IMG/VR virus record: IMGVR_UViG_3300042516_005475
Span: 62,001-126,000 of that record
Strand: one strand, 5' to 3'
From: a virus
Length of the DNA stretch: 64,000 nucleotides
In this document: positions 1 to 8,869 of the stretch, in pieces
How the letters are laid out: each line of letters opens with the position of its first letter
Position numbering within the stretch: position 1 is the first letter of the stretch
The notes under the pieces: model-generated
Databases searched by the model: none
Told to the model about the DNA's origin: nothing
The model's input: only the letters and a program-made list of their open reading frames with translations
Made by a program: the position numbers and the translations under genes

Positions 1-5
1 GATAC

Positions 6-13
6 AATAAATA
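6..13 (+). promoter_or_regulatory. Late-type promoter box AATAAATA
   Basis: AATAAATA matches the box found before many genes here and resembles the T4 late -10 element TATAAATA. It ends 33 bases before the ATG at 47, so this is one of the few genes with a predicted leader (about 28 bases). Activity is inferred. Confidence 0.4.
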
Positions 14-46
14 AGAGTACACAAGACAAGAAGAAAAAGACTACCG

Positions 47-763
47 ATGAACGAGCTATTTAATATAATCAAAAATTCCTTAAGAACAAATTCCTTTTAC
101 ATTCCAAGCCAGAACACATATGTAAATGGTTGCTCTCTTACTATTAAGCAATACAATGATTTGTTAGAGCTTGACGCAACACTTGAATTCGGCTTTGAGC
201 AGTATATCAAACATTCTATCTTAACTGATAGCATTATAAAAGAAAATGTTGATAATTACGAAAGTCTGCTTTATTTTGACAAGCCATTCCTACTAGCTCA
301 AATTAAATTAGCTCAAGAAAGCAACTTTCTAGGTTTTTCTTTGGGGGAATATAAAGAAGGTATTTCTAATAGAATTAGTACTGTAACCCTATCTTCATAC
401 GAGGCAGTATACAACAGTAATAATCTTGTTATAAGCTTTGGGTTGAACACATTTAAAGATGTTCAGCTGATTAATAAAGAATATTTTGAAACATTAAACG
501 GTAAGTACAATTTGGCTGGAGATGTAATATCATTAGAGATTTTCAAACACTTAAAAGAAATTTCTTATCTTAATCAAAGCATTGGTAGTGTAAGAAATAT
601 TAAAGAGCTCAAACCATTAATTGATCAAATGCCTGCTGGCTTGGTTGAAACCTTTAATGGGTTGCTTAGTAAAGTAAACGAAGATATAAGAGAGCTTAAT
701 AAGTTCGAAATTGACGGTGAAAACTTTGTTTTTAATCCTTCGCTAGAGTTTATGTTGTCGTAA
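47..763 (+). CDS. Putative baseplate hub/assembly protein, T4 gp26-like
   Basis: A 238-residue protein without signal peptide or membrane segment. The middle part, with alternating acidic and hydrophobic helices and a phrase like LTIKQYNDLLEL near residue 32, resembles the T4_baseplate (PF12322, gp26) family, a baseplate hub assembly factor. The resemblance is by eye and weak. Context supports a tail role: it is followed at once by a tape-measure-like protein, a tube-initiator-like protein and a gp53-like wedge protein on the same strand. The ATG at 47 is used because a late-type box lies upstream and no earlier start fits. No Shine-Dalgarno sequence is visible. It could instead be an unrelated tail chaperone. 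Confidence 0.45.
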   Translation: MNELFNIIKNSLRTNSFYIPSQNTYVNGCSLTIKQYNDLLELDATLEFGFEQYIKHSILTDSIIKENVDNYESLLYFDKPFLLAQIKLAQESNFLGFSLGEYKEGISNRISTVTLSSYEAVYNSNNLVISFGLNTFKDVQLINKEYFETLNGKYNLAGDVISLEIFKHLKEISYLNQSIGSVRNIKELKPLIDQMPAGLVETFNGLLSKVNEDIRELNKFEIDGENFVFNPSLEFMLS

Positions 764-769
764 TAAATA
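762..769 (+). promoter_or_regulatory. Late-type promoter box AATAAATA
   Basis: The box overlaps the stop codon of the previous gene and ends 5 bases before the ATG at 775. With T4-like geometry (start about 6 bases after the box) transcription would begin at the A of the ATG, giving a leaderless message. Confidence 0.55.
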
Positions 770-774
770 TTTAC

Positions 775-3135
775 ATGGGTGTAAAAGATAGTAACACACA
801 GGCTATAATAGATGCCATTACAAATCTTGTAAAAGAGACGCAGCAATCCAACCGTATTGTTGAAAGAGAGATTAAAAATCTAAGCGTCAACACCAAGTCT
901 TACATTGAGAAAGCACAAAGTAGTGCAAACTTTGAAAAGGTTTTTGAGTCCTTTTCAAAAGAATTCTCTACAAATATATCTGAATCAATTAATGAAACTG
1001 TTAAAGATGCAAATGAGAAGACCTTTAAGCAGCTAAAAGAAGGTATTCAGTCTAAAAAGCAGGAGATAGAAAAAAGAAAAAAGGATTTAAAGAGCTCTGC
1101 ATCCCTTGGACCTGAGTTTCAAAAAGATCTTAACAAAAAAATTAAGCAATCTGAAAAAGAGTTAAGAGAGCTTATTGAAAACTACGATAAAACTGCTAGA
1201 ACAAACAACCAGAATTTAATTCAGCAGATTAGAGAATCTCAAGCTAAACTAACAGAAGAGCTTACTGGTGGTCTACAGGAATTTGGTAAATCTTCCTTTA
1301 AAAACTATGTAAAAGAAACAAACAATGTAGATGAAGCACTAGTAAAATATAAAAACGCTTTAAAAGAACAGTATACTTCCCTTGAAAAAAATGTAGAGAC
1401 AAGAAAAAAACTTGGCTTAACTGACAAGAAAATGGAAGAAATAAAAGAAGATCTTTATGATTCTTATTTTAAGGAACTAGAAGCTCAGGGTAACAGAGCA
1501 GATATTGATGAAAAGACAAGAAAAGTTCTCACTGACAAATTAAAGAGAGAGCAAATATTAGCTGGTAGATCTACCTATGAACAAACTTATGGTAAGACTT
1601 CTTCTATAGGCCAGCTAGCTGGTAGATTAGCTGATTTTACTACAAGTAGATACAAAAAGCAAGATCAAAATACCTCTGCTTTGGGTAAAGCCTTTAACGC
1701 AGGTTTAGGTGCTTTATTTAAAGGTAAAGATGCTAAGGAACCTTTCCTAGAAGCAGATAAAAACGACTTATCAACAAAACCATCTATTACTCAAAAAGAT
1801 ATAGAAGGTGGAGAAGGTAGCACTTATATTAAACCATATAGTGAATCAGAAAATAAAGAAACTGTTGAAACAGCTGAAGCAGATAAAATAGCAGCTGAAA
1901 ATGCAAATGCTTCTGTAAATCCTTCTGCTCAAGTAGAGGCTCTAGAAGCTATTCAACAATCATTTGAAGAAGCAAAAGAAAATGTACCGTTTAAGGTAGT
2001 TATATCTGACCTTGATCCAAAAGCTCAAAAAGGAATGACTGCTGCATTTAATGAGGCTTTTAAAGAATCTTTAGAGCCAATAGTAAAAGATGCTTTAGCT
2101 ATTGCAATACAAGGCGGTCAAAAAGGTATGGTTAAAGCTTTAGGTAAGCCAGAAAAAAAAGAAAAGGAGGATGGTTCTATAATAGACGTAGAAGATATAA
2201 TAGATTTAATCCCAAAAGGTAAAAAAGGTTTCTTTAAAAAGACTGCTCAAAGAGGGAGAATTGCTGCTAAAAAAGCTGCGAGAGGTATTGGGAGAGCTGC
2301 GAGAGGTCTTTCAAGAGTAGCTACAGGAGGTGTTGGTGTAGGTGGTTTACTAGGTACAAATGTAGGAGCAATTGGTAGTTTAGGAGCAGGTGCTGTAGCA
2401 ACTTCTGGTCTTTTAGCTGCTGGTACAGCCTATGGTGGTTACAAAGCTGGAGAGGCTCTAGAAGAAAACTTTGGTTTAGGTACTAAGGCTATTGAAGCAG
2501 TAGGAGTAAACAAAGAAACAAACCAACTAGAAAAAACTCAAGAAGATTTAAACAGCAAATTGCAAGATGTTTCAAAAATTAAAGATCCAAACGAGAGGAG
2601 AATAGCATATTTTGAGACTCAATTAGACACTTTAGAAAAACAGAAAACAATTCAGTCTGGAGATGATAAAGCTCAAACTGAACGTATGATTACTGTTGTT
2701 AAAGGTAAGTTAGAAAAACTTAAAAACCCACCTAAAGTTGAACCTGCTCCAGCTGCTAAACAGGCTTCTAACCCTGAAATAGGCGCAGCAGCTAATGTTG
2801 CTCCAGCTGTTATATCAGCTGCTACTCCTGCAATTGGTGTTGCAGCTAATGTTGCTCCAGCTACAACAGCCTCTCCAATAGCTGGAGCAACAATGCCAAC
2901 AATTACAGCTAATATTCCTCAACCAAAAGATGTTTCTCCAGAGCTTAACACAAATAACAAGCTAACTGAGCAAACCAATCAAATACTTGGAGATTTGGTT
3001 AAAGTTATGGCTGGAAAAGACTATAACCCTACATCTATTACACCAATAATGGTTTCTCAGGCTGCTCCTAGCCAATCGACTGGACAAACACAAAGTCCTG
3101 CTTATCAATTTAGATCACAGAACAGGCTAGAATAA
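775..3135 (+). CDS. Coiled-coil tail protein, candidate tape measure (gp29-like role)
   Basis: A 786-residue protein. Residues about 10-260 are Lys/Glu/Gln-rich and heptad-like, as expected of long coiled coils. Residues about 494-560 contain a basic patch followed by a Gly/Ala-rich hydrophobic stretch that could cross a membrane. The C-terminal third is Ala/Pro-rich. A long helical rod with one hydrophobic patch, encoded between a gp26-like and a tube-initiator-like gene, fits a tail tape measure, though no family motif is recognised. At about 1.5 angstrom per residue it would match a tail of roughly 110-120 nm; this is an inference. The start is fixed by the late-type box 5 bases upstream. 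Alternatively it is a hub or pilot protein. Confidence 0.5.
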   Translation: MGVKDSNTQAIIDAITNLVKETQQSNRIVEREIKNLSVNTKSYIEKAQSSANFEKVFESFSKEFSTNISESINETVKDANEKTFKQLKEGIQSKKQEIEKRKKDLKSSASLGPEFQKDLNKKIKQSEKELRELIENYDKTARTNNQNLIQQIRESQAKLTEELTGGLQEFGKSSFKNYVKETNNVDEALVKYKNALKEQYTSLEKNVETRKKLGLTDKKMEEIKEDLYDSYFKELEAQGNRADIDEKTRKVLTDKLKREQILAGRSTYEQTYGKTSSIGQLAGRLADFTTSRYKKQDQNTSALGKAFNAGLGALFKGKDAKEPFLEADKNDLSTKPSITQKDIEGGEGSTYIKPYSESENKETVETAEADKIAAENANASVNPSAQVEALEAIQQSFEEAKENVPFKVVISDLDPKAQKGMTAAFNEAFKESLEPIVKDALAIAIQGGQKGMVKALGKPEKKEKEDGSIIDVEDIIDLIPKGKKGFFKKTAQRGRIAAKKAARGIGRAARGLSRVATGGVGVGGLLGTNVGAIGSLGAGAVATSGLLAAGTAYGGYKAGEALEENFGLGTKAIEAVGVNKETNQLEKTQEDLNSKLQDVSKIKDPNERRIAYFETQLDTLEKQKTIQSGDDKAQTERMITVVKGKLEKLKNPPKVEPAPAAKQASNPEIGAAANVAPAVISAATPAIGVAANVAPATTASPIAGATMPTITANIPQPKDVSPELNTNNKLTEQTNQILGDLVKVMAGKDYNPTSITPIMVSQAAPSQSTGQTQSPAYQFRSQNRLE

Positions 3136-3141
3136 TAAATA
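3134..3141 (+). promoter_or_regulatory. Late-type promoter box AATAAATA
   Basis: The box overlaps the preceding stop codon and ends 5 bases (ATTAT) before the ATG at 3147, predicting a start of transcription at the ATG. Confidence 0.55.
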
Positions 3142-3146
3142 ATTAT

Positions 3147-4640
3147 ATGGCCAGTACGTCCCAACAGCAAATAGTAAGTCAGTCTAGTGTACTTTTTAAA
3201 TTTGAAGTACCTAACTATGATGATGGAATTGCTGGTTCAAACAGAGTTCTAAATAGTGAGTTTGTTGCTATGGCGAGTGACAAATTTAACGGTACTAGCA
3301 ACGCTGGTATTACAACCCCATTCGCTGGATTGTTAGGACCATCTTCAAAAGCTCCTAAACTAGTCCCTATATCTTCTGCTCCTATTGATATAAAAAATAA
3401 TTTTGCATGGACTTCTAGTAAGGCTGACCCAGCAAGAGCTGACATGCCATATGTCTATTTAACAGAAAAAATTGTAGATAGGTCCTCTCGCTTACAAAAC
3501 CTAATGTATAGCACAGTTTCTTTGCTACAAAGCCCATTAGGAACAGTTGCTGGTGCTGCTATAGGAGCTGGAGCAGGTTCTTCTCTAGGTTCTAGTGCTG
3601 CAGCTGCTATTGGAGCTACTGGAAAATTGGCTTCTGGTTTAAAATTTGCCGGAGCTGTAGTGGGTGGTGCTGGTGGAGCTGTTGGAGCTGATACAGTAGC
3701 AAGCGCATTTTCACAAACATCTCTAGGTGGAGATGTTTACACCAAAAACTTAAAAGCCTTTTCAGGTTTATATAGCACAACACCAACCAATTTTAGCTAT
3801 AAATTACCATTTGTAAAAACTTCTGGTTCAATTAGCAAAGGCATTTCCCAGAATTGGAATGAAGAATCTAATACAATTGGTAATTCCCTTGAAAATATTA
3901 ATTCTAAACTAGAAGAAACAGTAGGCTCTTCAGCAGCTGAAGGTCTTGTTGGCGCTGCTTCTCGTGGAATTGGTACAGCTCAATTACTTGCGAAAGCTGC
4001 TGATGATGTTAATAGCATGGTTTCCGACATGAACAAAAATGTTTTTGCTGCTGCTTATACAGAATCTGCTAAGACATTTGGTTACGGTGGAGCCCCTGGT
4101 TTTGACATTAGTTTTTATTTGTTTAATAACTTGACTTGGGCTGATACAGTAAAAAATTGGTATGTTGTTTTTGCTTTACAGTATCAAAATCTACCAAATA
4201 GATTAAACAGATTAATTTTAACACCTTCAGTTATATACGAGGCTGTTGTACCTGGTTATTTTTATAGCATGTACACATACATAAAGAACCTAAATGTTAC
4301 TTTTTTAGGCTCAAATCTACTAATTGATATTCCAATTATACAGACAAATACCTCAGATGATTCAGTTAGAAACATATCAACTAACCAGGCCCCTTCATCT
4401 GAATCTACTATTAAAGTAATAATGCCTGAAGTGTATAAAATTGATATTTCATTTGAAAGTCTCGTACCAGAATCTCAAAACTTGTTGTATGAGGCTATGG
4501 TACAAACAAGAAGTAATGGTTCAGTCTCACAGGCTGTAGCTGGTCAACAGGTTACATTCCCTAACCCACAAAATAATATAATTCCTAACTCCTCCCGTAA
4601 TGCTGTTCCAATCAACATAACTGGAAATCCAAATTTTTAA
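3147..4640 (+). CDS. Putative baseplate-tail tube initiator (T4 gp48/gp54-like)
   Basis: A 497-residue protein. An N-terminal beta-rich part is followed by a Gly/Ala-rich hydrophobic stretch at residues about 128-185 and a C-terminal beta domain. The phrase IMPEVYKIDISFESLVPES near the C-terminus resembles the P-(D/E)-x-Y-x-(V/I)-x-(I/L) pattern of tube-initiator proteins gp48 and gp54, which cap the hub and nucleate the tail tube. T4 homologues are shorter (about 320-364 residues); the Gly/Ala insert accounts for much of the extra length. It lies in a tail operon just before the gp53-like gene, with only one base between stop and next start. The assignment rests on pattern and context. Confidence 0.45.
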   Translation: MASTSQQQIVSQSSVLFKFEVPNYDDGIAGSNRVLNSEFVAMASDKFNGTSNAGITTPFAGLLGPSSKAPKLVPISSAPIDIKNNFAWTSSKADPARADMPYVYLTEKIVDRSSRLQNLMYSTVSLLQSPLGTVAGAAIGAGAGSSLGSSAAAAIGATGKLASGLKFAGAVVGGAGGAVGADTVASAFSQTSLGGDVYTKNLKAFSGLYSTTPTNFSYKLPFVKTSGSISKGISQNWNEESNTIGNSLENINSKLEETVGSSAAEGLVGAASRGIGTAQLLAKAADDVNSMVSDMNKNVFAAAYTESAKTFGYGGAPGFDISFYLFNNLTWADTVKNWYVVFALQYQNLPNRLNRLILTPSVIYEAVVPGYFYSMYTYIKNLNVTFLGSNLLIDIPIIQTNTSDDSVRNISTNQAPSSESTIKVIMPEVYKIDISFESLVPESQNLLYEAMVQTRSNGSVSQAVAGQQVTFPNPQNNIIPNSSRNAVPINITGNPNF

Positions 4641-4641
4641 T

Positions 4642-5034
4642 ATGGCTAACACTGTTACAGAAATAGGTCTATATATTAGCGACATACCAACTTATGTAGA
4701 AGTTGAGAATGTTTCGTATGAGAATTTCTTTAAGCTTCACATCTATAACGATGAGTTTGCTTTCTTTAATCTATTAAAAAAGATTAACATCCTCACAAGC
4801 ACTAATGATGCGGACCCAACGTATTTTATTACCTACAATGTAGACGTAGATATTCCTTGGGTAGTATTAAGCTATAAAATTTATGGAACATTAAATTTGT
4901 GGTGGTTGCTTTGTTTAGTAAACAATATTCAAGATGCTACTAAAAATCCTGCTTTAGGTACACAAATTAAAGCAATTAAGCCTCAATTTGTAAATACAGT
5001 AGTAAATCAAATTAACATTCAATTAAGAGTATAA
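4642..5034 (+). CDS. Baseplate wedge subunit, gp53-like
   Basis: A 130-residue protein. Residues about 70-90 read DIPWVVLSYKIYGTLNLWW and are followed by a short N-x-I-x-D segment. This Pro-Trp, Tyr-Gly, Leu-Trp-Trp pattern is typical of gp53-type wedge proteins, which join baseplate wedges into the hexagon around the hub. T4 gp53 is longer (about 196 residues), so this is a compact version. The start codon follows the previous stop by one base (TAA-T-ATG) and its own stop overlaps the next start, so translation is probably coupled. No Shine-Dalgarno is present. Confidence 0.6.
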   Translation: MANTVTEIGLYISDIPTYVEVENVSYENFFKLHIYNDEFAFFNLLKKINILTSTNDADPTYFITYNVDVDIPWVVLSYKIYGTLNLWWLLCLVNNIQDATKNPALGTQIKAIKPQFVNTVVNQINIQLRV

Positions 5035-6602
5035 TGGCTGAAGCAAAAACTTATACAATAGTAACATATAATAATACTCAATACGAATTCGAATTGGTAT
5101 TAGTAAACGAGTTTTTTAACATTTATATCCCGCATAATATTGTTGAATCGATTATTATTGTAGATGACTTATACAATGTTTTTACTTCTGCTACAATAGT
5201 TTTAAACAACTCAAGAAATAATATTGATATCTACTCAAATTATAAAAGAGGGGTTAAGCAGATAACAGAAAACAAATCTTACAACTTTTTAGGTTCTGGT
5301 AATGACTTTTTCTTACTACATTTAAAACCAAAAACACAAAACACTCAAAACGCAGATCAAAGCAGACTGAATGAAGATATATTTGCTCTAGACCTTCAAC
5401 TTACAATTCAAGATGAAGATGAAGTTTTAACTGGTAACGGTCAAAAGAGAAAAATCTTTCAATGTATTGATGTTAGAGAATATATTTTACAGACAGATAA
5501 AAGAGGTTTTTCTTCTATAAACGAACCTAACTTCGCTAAAAATAGTTTCAGAGTAAAACAACTAGACAATACTTCTAGAGTAGCTCCTTCTGGAGATATT
5601 ATAAAATATATTCTTTCTGAATCATTAAAAGAAACTAATCCTACGTTTGCACAGCAATGGGACTCAGGAGAAAGTAAGCTATTTTATTCTTCTCCACAAA
5701 ATTTCTCTGCTTATGATGACGTCGAATACCTACTAGACTTCCACGTTTCTTCAGTAATTAAAGATAATAGCTTATTAAAATTGCAGAGAGATGGAACATT
5801 TTCTTTAAAGTCTTTTTCTGATTACTTTGCATCTAATAGAAACGGGAATTCTGCTGGACCATATATGCAAGATTTCTTTGCATATGAAGATAATACTTCT
5901 AAGAATGCTAATACATCTGCACCAATAGATAAAAAAGACAACCAAATAACAACCCCTATTAAGTTCTCTTTTGATAATATTACTAACATTGCTAACTTAC
6001 CTCAATTACCAGAGTTTAACTTTCTCAACAGAACCGGTATTGATGGTTATTCTTATTTAATTTCCTACGGTATTAGTACCTATGACTTAGGGTCAAAGAA
6101 CTTCTCGATTCTACAGCCTGTAAATCACGTAGATAATCAAAAAGCATTTATTGATGAGCATTATACTAAAAAATTTGGTGGGGCTAATCCAACTACTGCT
6201 TATTACATTGATAACGTTAAGAGAAGTAACGTAGTATTTAAATCTGATTTTTGTTTGCCTATTGATTCTAACAGCTTTCAAAAATATGGATTAAATGTTG
6301 CCTTAAAAAAATACATTGATTCCTCTCCATGTATTAGCTTTGATACAGAAGGTTTTTCACATAGAGAAAGCGGTAAATTTATGTCTTTAGTTAATTCTCA
6401 ATTTGAGACTGAATCTGTATTTGCTAGCTTATTCTCTGGAGAGTGGTTAACTACAAAGATTGTACATAATTTTACAGGTAATAAATACACTAATAATATT
6501 ACTGGCATTAAGACATACTTTTATGATAGAGTGTCTGCTGCTAATGCTACAGATGACCCTAAGCTTGCTGACAAGATAAATAAGATTGAATCATTAGGAT
6601 AA
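5034..6602 (+). CDS. Putative baseplate hub protein (gp27-like role)
   Basis: A 522-residue, beta-rich protein without signal peptide. Near residues 35-60 it has the phrase VESIIIVDDLYNVFTSATIV, reminiscent of hub proteins whose tube-like beta domains begin with a statement of how the stem is bound. The gene overlaps the end of the gp53-like gene (TAATG) and is followed by another tail gene after TAA-T. Its place next to gp53-, gp48/54- and gp26-like genes is what mostly suggests a hub role. I see no enzymatic motif and no lysozyme domain. Alternative: a wedge or tail-tip protein of unknown fold. Confidence 0.4.
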   Translation: MAEAKTYTIVTYNNTQYEFELVLVNEFFNIYIPHNIVESIIIVDDLYNVFTSATIVLNNSRNNIDIYSNYKRGVKQITENKSYNFLGSGNDFFLLHLKPKTQNTQNADQSRLNEDIFALDLQLTIQDEDEVLTGNGQKRKIFQCIDVREYILQTDKRGFSSINEPNFAKNSFRVKQLDNTSRVAPSGDIIKYILSESLKETNPTFAQQWDSGESKLFYSSPQNFSAYDDVEYLLDFHVSSVIKDNSLLKLQRDGTFSLKSFSDYFASNRNGNSAGPYMQDFFAYEDNTSKNANTSAPIDKKDNQITTPIKFSFDNITNIANLPQLPEFNFLNRTGIDGYSYLISYGISTYDLGSKNFSILQPVNHVDNQKAFIDEHYTKKFGGANPTTAYYIDNVKRSNVVFKSDFCLPIDSNSFQKYGLNVALKKYIDSSPCISFDTEGFSHRESGKFMSLVNSQFETESVFASLFSGEWLTTKIVHNFTGNKYTNNITGIKTYFYDRVSAANATDDPKLADKINKIESLG

Positions 6603-6603
6603 T

Positions 6604-7749
6604 ATGTCTAGCCAACCACAAAATACAGGTATTCCTTACTTAGTAGATCAAAATCTATTTAATACGTTAGATTTTTTAATTGCTGCAGGTAATCTTAACT
6701 CTCTTGTACAAACATTCCCTAATGAAATTTGCGTAGCATACCTATATAACTATACCAAGACAACTAACGACCCTATTACTTCTCAGGCTATATTCTTTAA
6801 AGAAATAAACAAGAATTTGTTACAGCTTAAAAATAATTTTAGGTGCACTAAAAACCCAAATGTTAAACAATATAGCTTCATTAAGGATAGTCTTAGCATT
6901 GGTAAAGATGAAGAAATTACTACTGACTCTGTAGGAAATAACTTTACAAGAATTAATCCTGATACAGGCAATCTAGAAATTCAAGTAAACATAATTAACG
7001 AAAAGAATAGAACAAGATTTGTTGAAGTCTTAACCAATGTATCTGCAGAAGTAAATTCAATTTTAGAAACAGTAGAAGATGGATACGGTCAAAGTTCTCT
7101 TAGTGAAGAGTTTTGCCAATATTGGATAAACGTATTCAATAACAGTTTAGCACAAGTAAAAGAAGAGTATAAAAAGCTAGATCCAGATTACGAAAAAGGA
7201 ATTTTTCAAACTCTTAGCGACAGTATTAGACTGTATACAAGATACAAAGAAAACTTTGATGTAGTAAACGGCCCACTATCTGACCCTTATTACGAGTATA
7301 ATCAATTATTGCCAAGACACTTTCCTTCATTTATTGGTGATAAACTAGATGATGAATTTCAGAGACTATTAATTGAATTCTCTCAAAAAACTTCTTACGT
7401 TCATAGACACAACCTACAAGGAGTTTATACTAACCCAACAGTAGTTTATCCTGCTACAACAGCTCACGGAAACAATCTAGTAACTGACGACAAGTATTAT
7501 GAGTATATTGGAACTATAAATGATTCGTTATTAGGAGCTGTAAACAACTATTTAGATGTCGGTTCTCGTATATTTGAGTATAGGGTGCTTGTTGGTTTAT
7601 CTACTGAGGGTAACAGACAGGAAATAACCAAAGCCCTAATTAACAAGATTATTCAAAACACTTCTTGTACGGTAGACTTCTTCCAACAATTATTTCAAAA
7701 TATTCAGAATAAGAATACAACTAATGCTATGCTGAGTGTGTTACGTTAA
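6604..7749 (+). CDS. Tail/baseplate protein of unknown function
   Basis: A 381-residue protein that I do not recognise. It is hydrophilic, rich in Asn, Tyr and Phe, with helical segments around residues 140-240 and no signal peptide or membrane span. It is the last plus-strand gene of the first tail block and starts one base after the previous stop (TAA-T-ATG). An AGGA lies 4 bases before the ATG, one of the few Shine-Dalgarno-like strings in the window. Its 3' end overlaps the convergent gene at 7727-8200 by 23 bases. A virion role is inferred from position only. Confidence 0.5.
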   Translation: MSSQPQNTGIPYLVDQNLFNTLDFLIAAGNLNSLVQTFPNEICVAYLYNYTKTTNDPITSQAIFFKEINKNLLQLKNNFRCTKNPNVKQYSFIKDSLSIGKDEEITTDSVGNNFTRINPDTGNLEIQVNIINEKNRTRFVEVLTNVSAEVNSILETVEDGYGQSSLSEEFCQYWINVFNNSLAQVKEEYKKLDPDYEKGIFQTLSDSIRLYTRYKENFDVVNGPLSDPYYEYNQLLPRHFPSFIGDKLDDEFQRLLIEFSQKTSYVHRHNLQGVYTNPTVVYPATTAHGNNLVTDDKYYEYIGTINDSLLGAVNNYLDVGSRIFEYRVLVGLSTEGNRQEITKALINKIIQNTSCTVDFFQQLFQNIQNKNTTNAMLSVLR

Positions 7750-8200
7750 TCTCACTTTGCTGATTATTCTTTGCTGATAGCATCATTTTTAAAATCTCCT
7801 CTCTTGAGGCCATAACTTTTACAGCATGGTCGTTAGATTGGAGTTCCTTTTTATTCTCAACATCCATTTTCTTAATTTCAATTGCAGCGTCATTTTTCTT
7901 TTTTTGCAGAAGTAGTTTTGTAAGAGTGTCTAAGGCATTGGTAGAAGCATTAACTAATTCAGAGTAGGCTGCCATCTCTTCTGCTCCTTGAACTGTTTGA
8001 ACAACTCCTTCCATATTTTTAAGCATGCTAATTGAGGAATTAACAATTTCACTGCTATTTTTAAGAACAAATTCCTCAAGATTGTCTATTGTCGCGACAG
8101 TATCTCTAGGCACGTTAACTGTAGATTGCTCTGCACGTATGGTTTGCAGGTCGTTTAAGAATTGTGCGACTGATTCATCTGGGATGTTGGCTTCGTCCAT
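7727..8200 (-). CDS. Small helical protein, possible small terminase (gp16-like)
   Basis: A 157-residue, almost wholly helical protein. Residues about 55-115 form a heptad-like region containing AEEMAAYSELVNASTNALDT and a polar LLLQKKK segment, followed by charged helices. T4-type small terminases (gp16, about 164 residues) have this build: an N-terminal domain, a central coiled-coil oligomerisation region and a polar tail, often with a helix about membership of cells such as AYE/AYS. That likeness is weak and made by eye, so the call is tentative; a scaffolding or head-associated helical protein is equally possible. It is transcribed against its neighbours from its own late-type box. Confidence 0.4.
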   Translation of the reverse strand: MDEANIPDESVAQFLNDLQTIRAEQSTVNVPRDTVATIDNLEEFVLKNSSEIVNSSISMLKNMEGVVQTVQGAEEMAAYSELVNASTNALDTLTKLLLQKKKNDAAIEIKKMDVENKKELQSNDHAVKVMASREEILKMMLSAKNNQQSEINVTHSA

Positions 8201-8205
8201 ATAAT

Positions 8206-8213
8206 TATTTACT
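8206..8213 (-). promoter_or_regulatory. Late-type promoter box AGTAAATA
   Basis: Read on the minus strand, AGTAAATA is followed by ATTAT and the ATG at 8200, the same 5-base spacing as elsewhere. It abuts the divergent sigma70-type promoter of the dUTPase gene. Confidence 0.5.
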
Positions 8214-8241
8214 TGAATAATGGTTTTTTCTATGCTATACT
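8213..8241 (+). promoter_or_regulatory. Sigma70-type promoter, extended -10
   Basis: TTGAAT (8213-8218), 17-base spacer, TATACT (8236-8241), preceded by TGC as in extended -10 promoters. The predicted start of transcription, 7 bases after the -10, is exactly the A of the dUTPase ATG at 8248. Confidence 0.65.
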
Positions 8242-8247
8242 CATGTC

Positions 8248-8703
8248 ATGAATATGAAAGAAGAGGTAAAAATCCTGTTTAAACGTACTCACGATCTTGC
8301 TAAGCTCCCTGTTAAGGCTAATCCTGAACCAGCGACCGGCGATTCTGGGTATGATGTATTTGCGGTTGAACAAGTCGTTATTCCTGCTCGAGGTTCAGCA
8401 GTTGTTCCGGTTGGTCTTCAACTAGCATTTATTACTCTTGGTTATTGGTTCCGAATTGAACCTAAGAGTGGTCTGGGCTTCAAGCATGGTTTGCAACCAC
8501 ACTTGGGAATCATCGATAATCAGTATCGTGGAGGCATGGGTATTAAAATCTACAACTTTTCTGATGTTGATTATACCTATAACGTTGGGGATAAAGTCGC
8601 TCAATTCGTTGTCTACGAGTTGGTGAATTCTACTGTTGACTGGAGTGATACCGTTTATGAAACTAATAGAGGATCAAAGGGCTTTGGCTCAACTGGCCGA
8701 TAA
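8248..8703 (+). CDS. dut: dUTP diphosphatase (dUTPase)
   Basis: A 151-residue trimeric-type dUTPase, which hydrolyses dUTP to dUMP and pyrophosphate, keeping uracil out of DNA and feeding thymidylate synthesis. All five family motifs are visible in order: SGYDVFA, PKSGLGFKHG, GIIDNQYRG, GDKVAQFV, and the C-terminal glycine-rich arm RGSKGFGSTGR that closes over the active site. Length is typical. The start at 8248 sits exactly at the predicted transcription start; a second ATG at 8254 is an alternative. Its codon use is richer in G and C than the fibre genes. It heads a short early-type cluster with an unknown protein and the clamp loader. Confidence 0.93.
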   Translation: MNMKEEVKILFKRTHDLAKLPVKANPEPATGDSGYDVFAVEQVVIPARGSAVVPVGLQLAFITLGYWFRIEPKSGLGFKHGLQPHLGIIDNQYRGGMGIKIYNFSDVDYTYNVGDKVAQFVVYELVNSTVDWSDTVYETNRGSKGFGSTGR

Positions 8704-8869
8704 CATTAACATTGAATCAATTGATTGCCCAGAAAGTGGAGAATGTGATGTCAAATACAAAGTCAAACCTGGTTTTTTCGACCTTATTGAAAAGCAAAAA
8801 TTCAAGAAAATGTTCGAAGGAATGGATCTTGACTCTATCGTAAAAACTGTTATACTTGAATACCTGTGA
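8657..8869 (+). CDS. Small acidic protein of unknown function
   Basis: A 70-residue protein beginning at ATG 8657, inside the last 47 bases of the dUTPase gene in another frame. An upstream TTG at 8636 is possible but less likely. It has two Cys (in a DCPESGEC phrase) and a helical C-terminus. It is too short to be the clamp-loader small subunit gp62, although it sits where that gene could be expected. Its 3' end overlaps the clamp loader start (GTGA), suggesting translational coupling, and a sigma70-type promoter for the clamp loader is embedded in it. Function unknown. Confidence 0.6.
   Translation: MKLIEDQRALAQLADNINIESIDCPESGECDVKYKVKPGFFDLIEKQKFKKMFEGMDLDSIVKTVILEYL
8829..8856 (+). promoter_or_regulatory. 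Sigma70-type promoter inside the small gene
   Basis: TTGACT (8829-8834), 16-base spacer, TATACT (8851-8856). The predicted start at about 8863 leaves only 3 bases before the GTG start at 8866, giving the clamp loader its own nearly leaderless message. Confidence 0.55.
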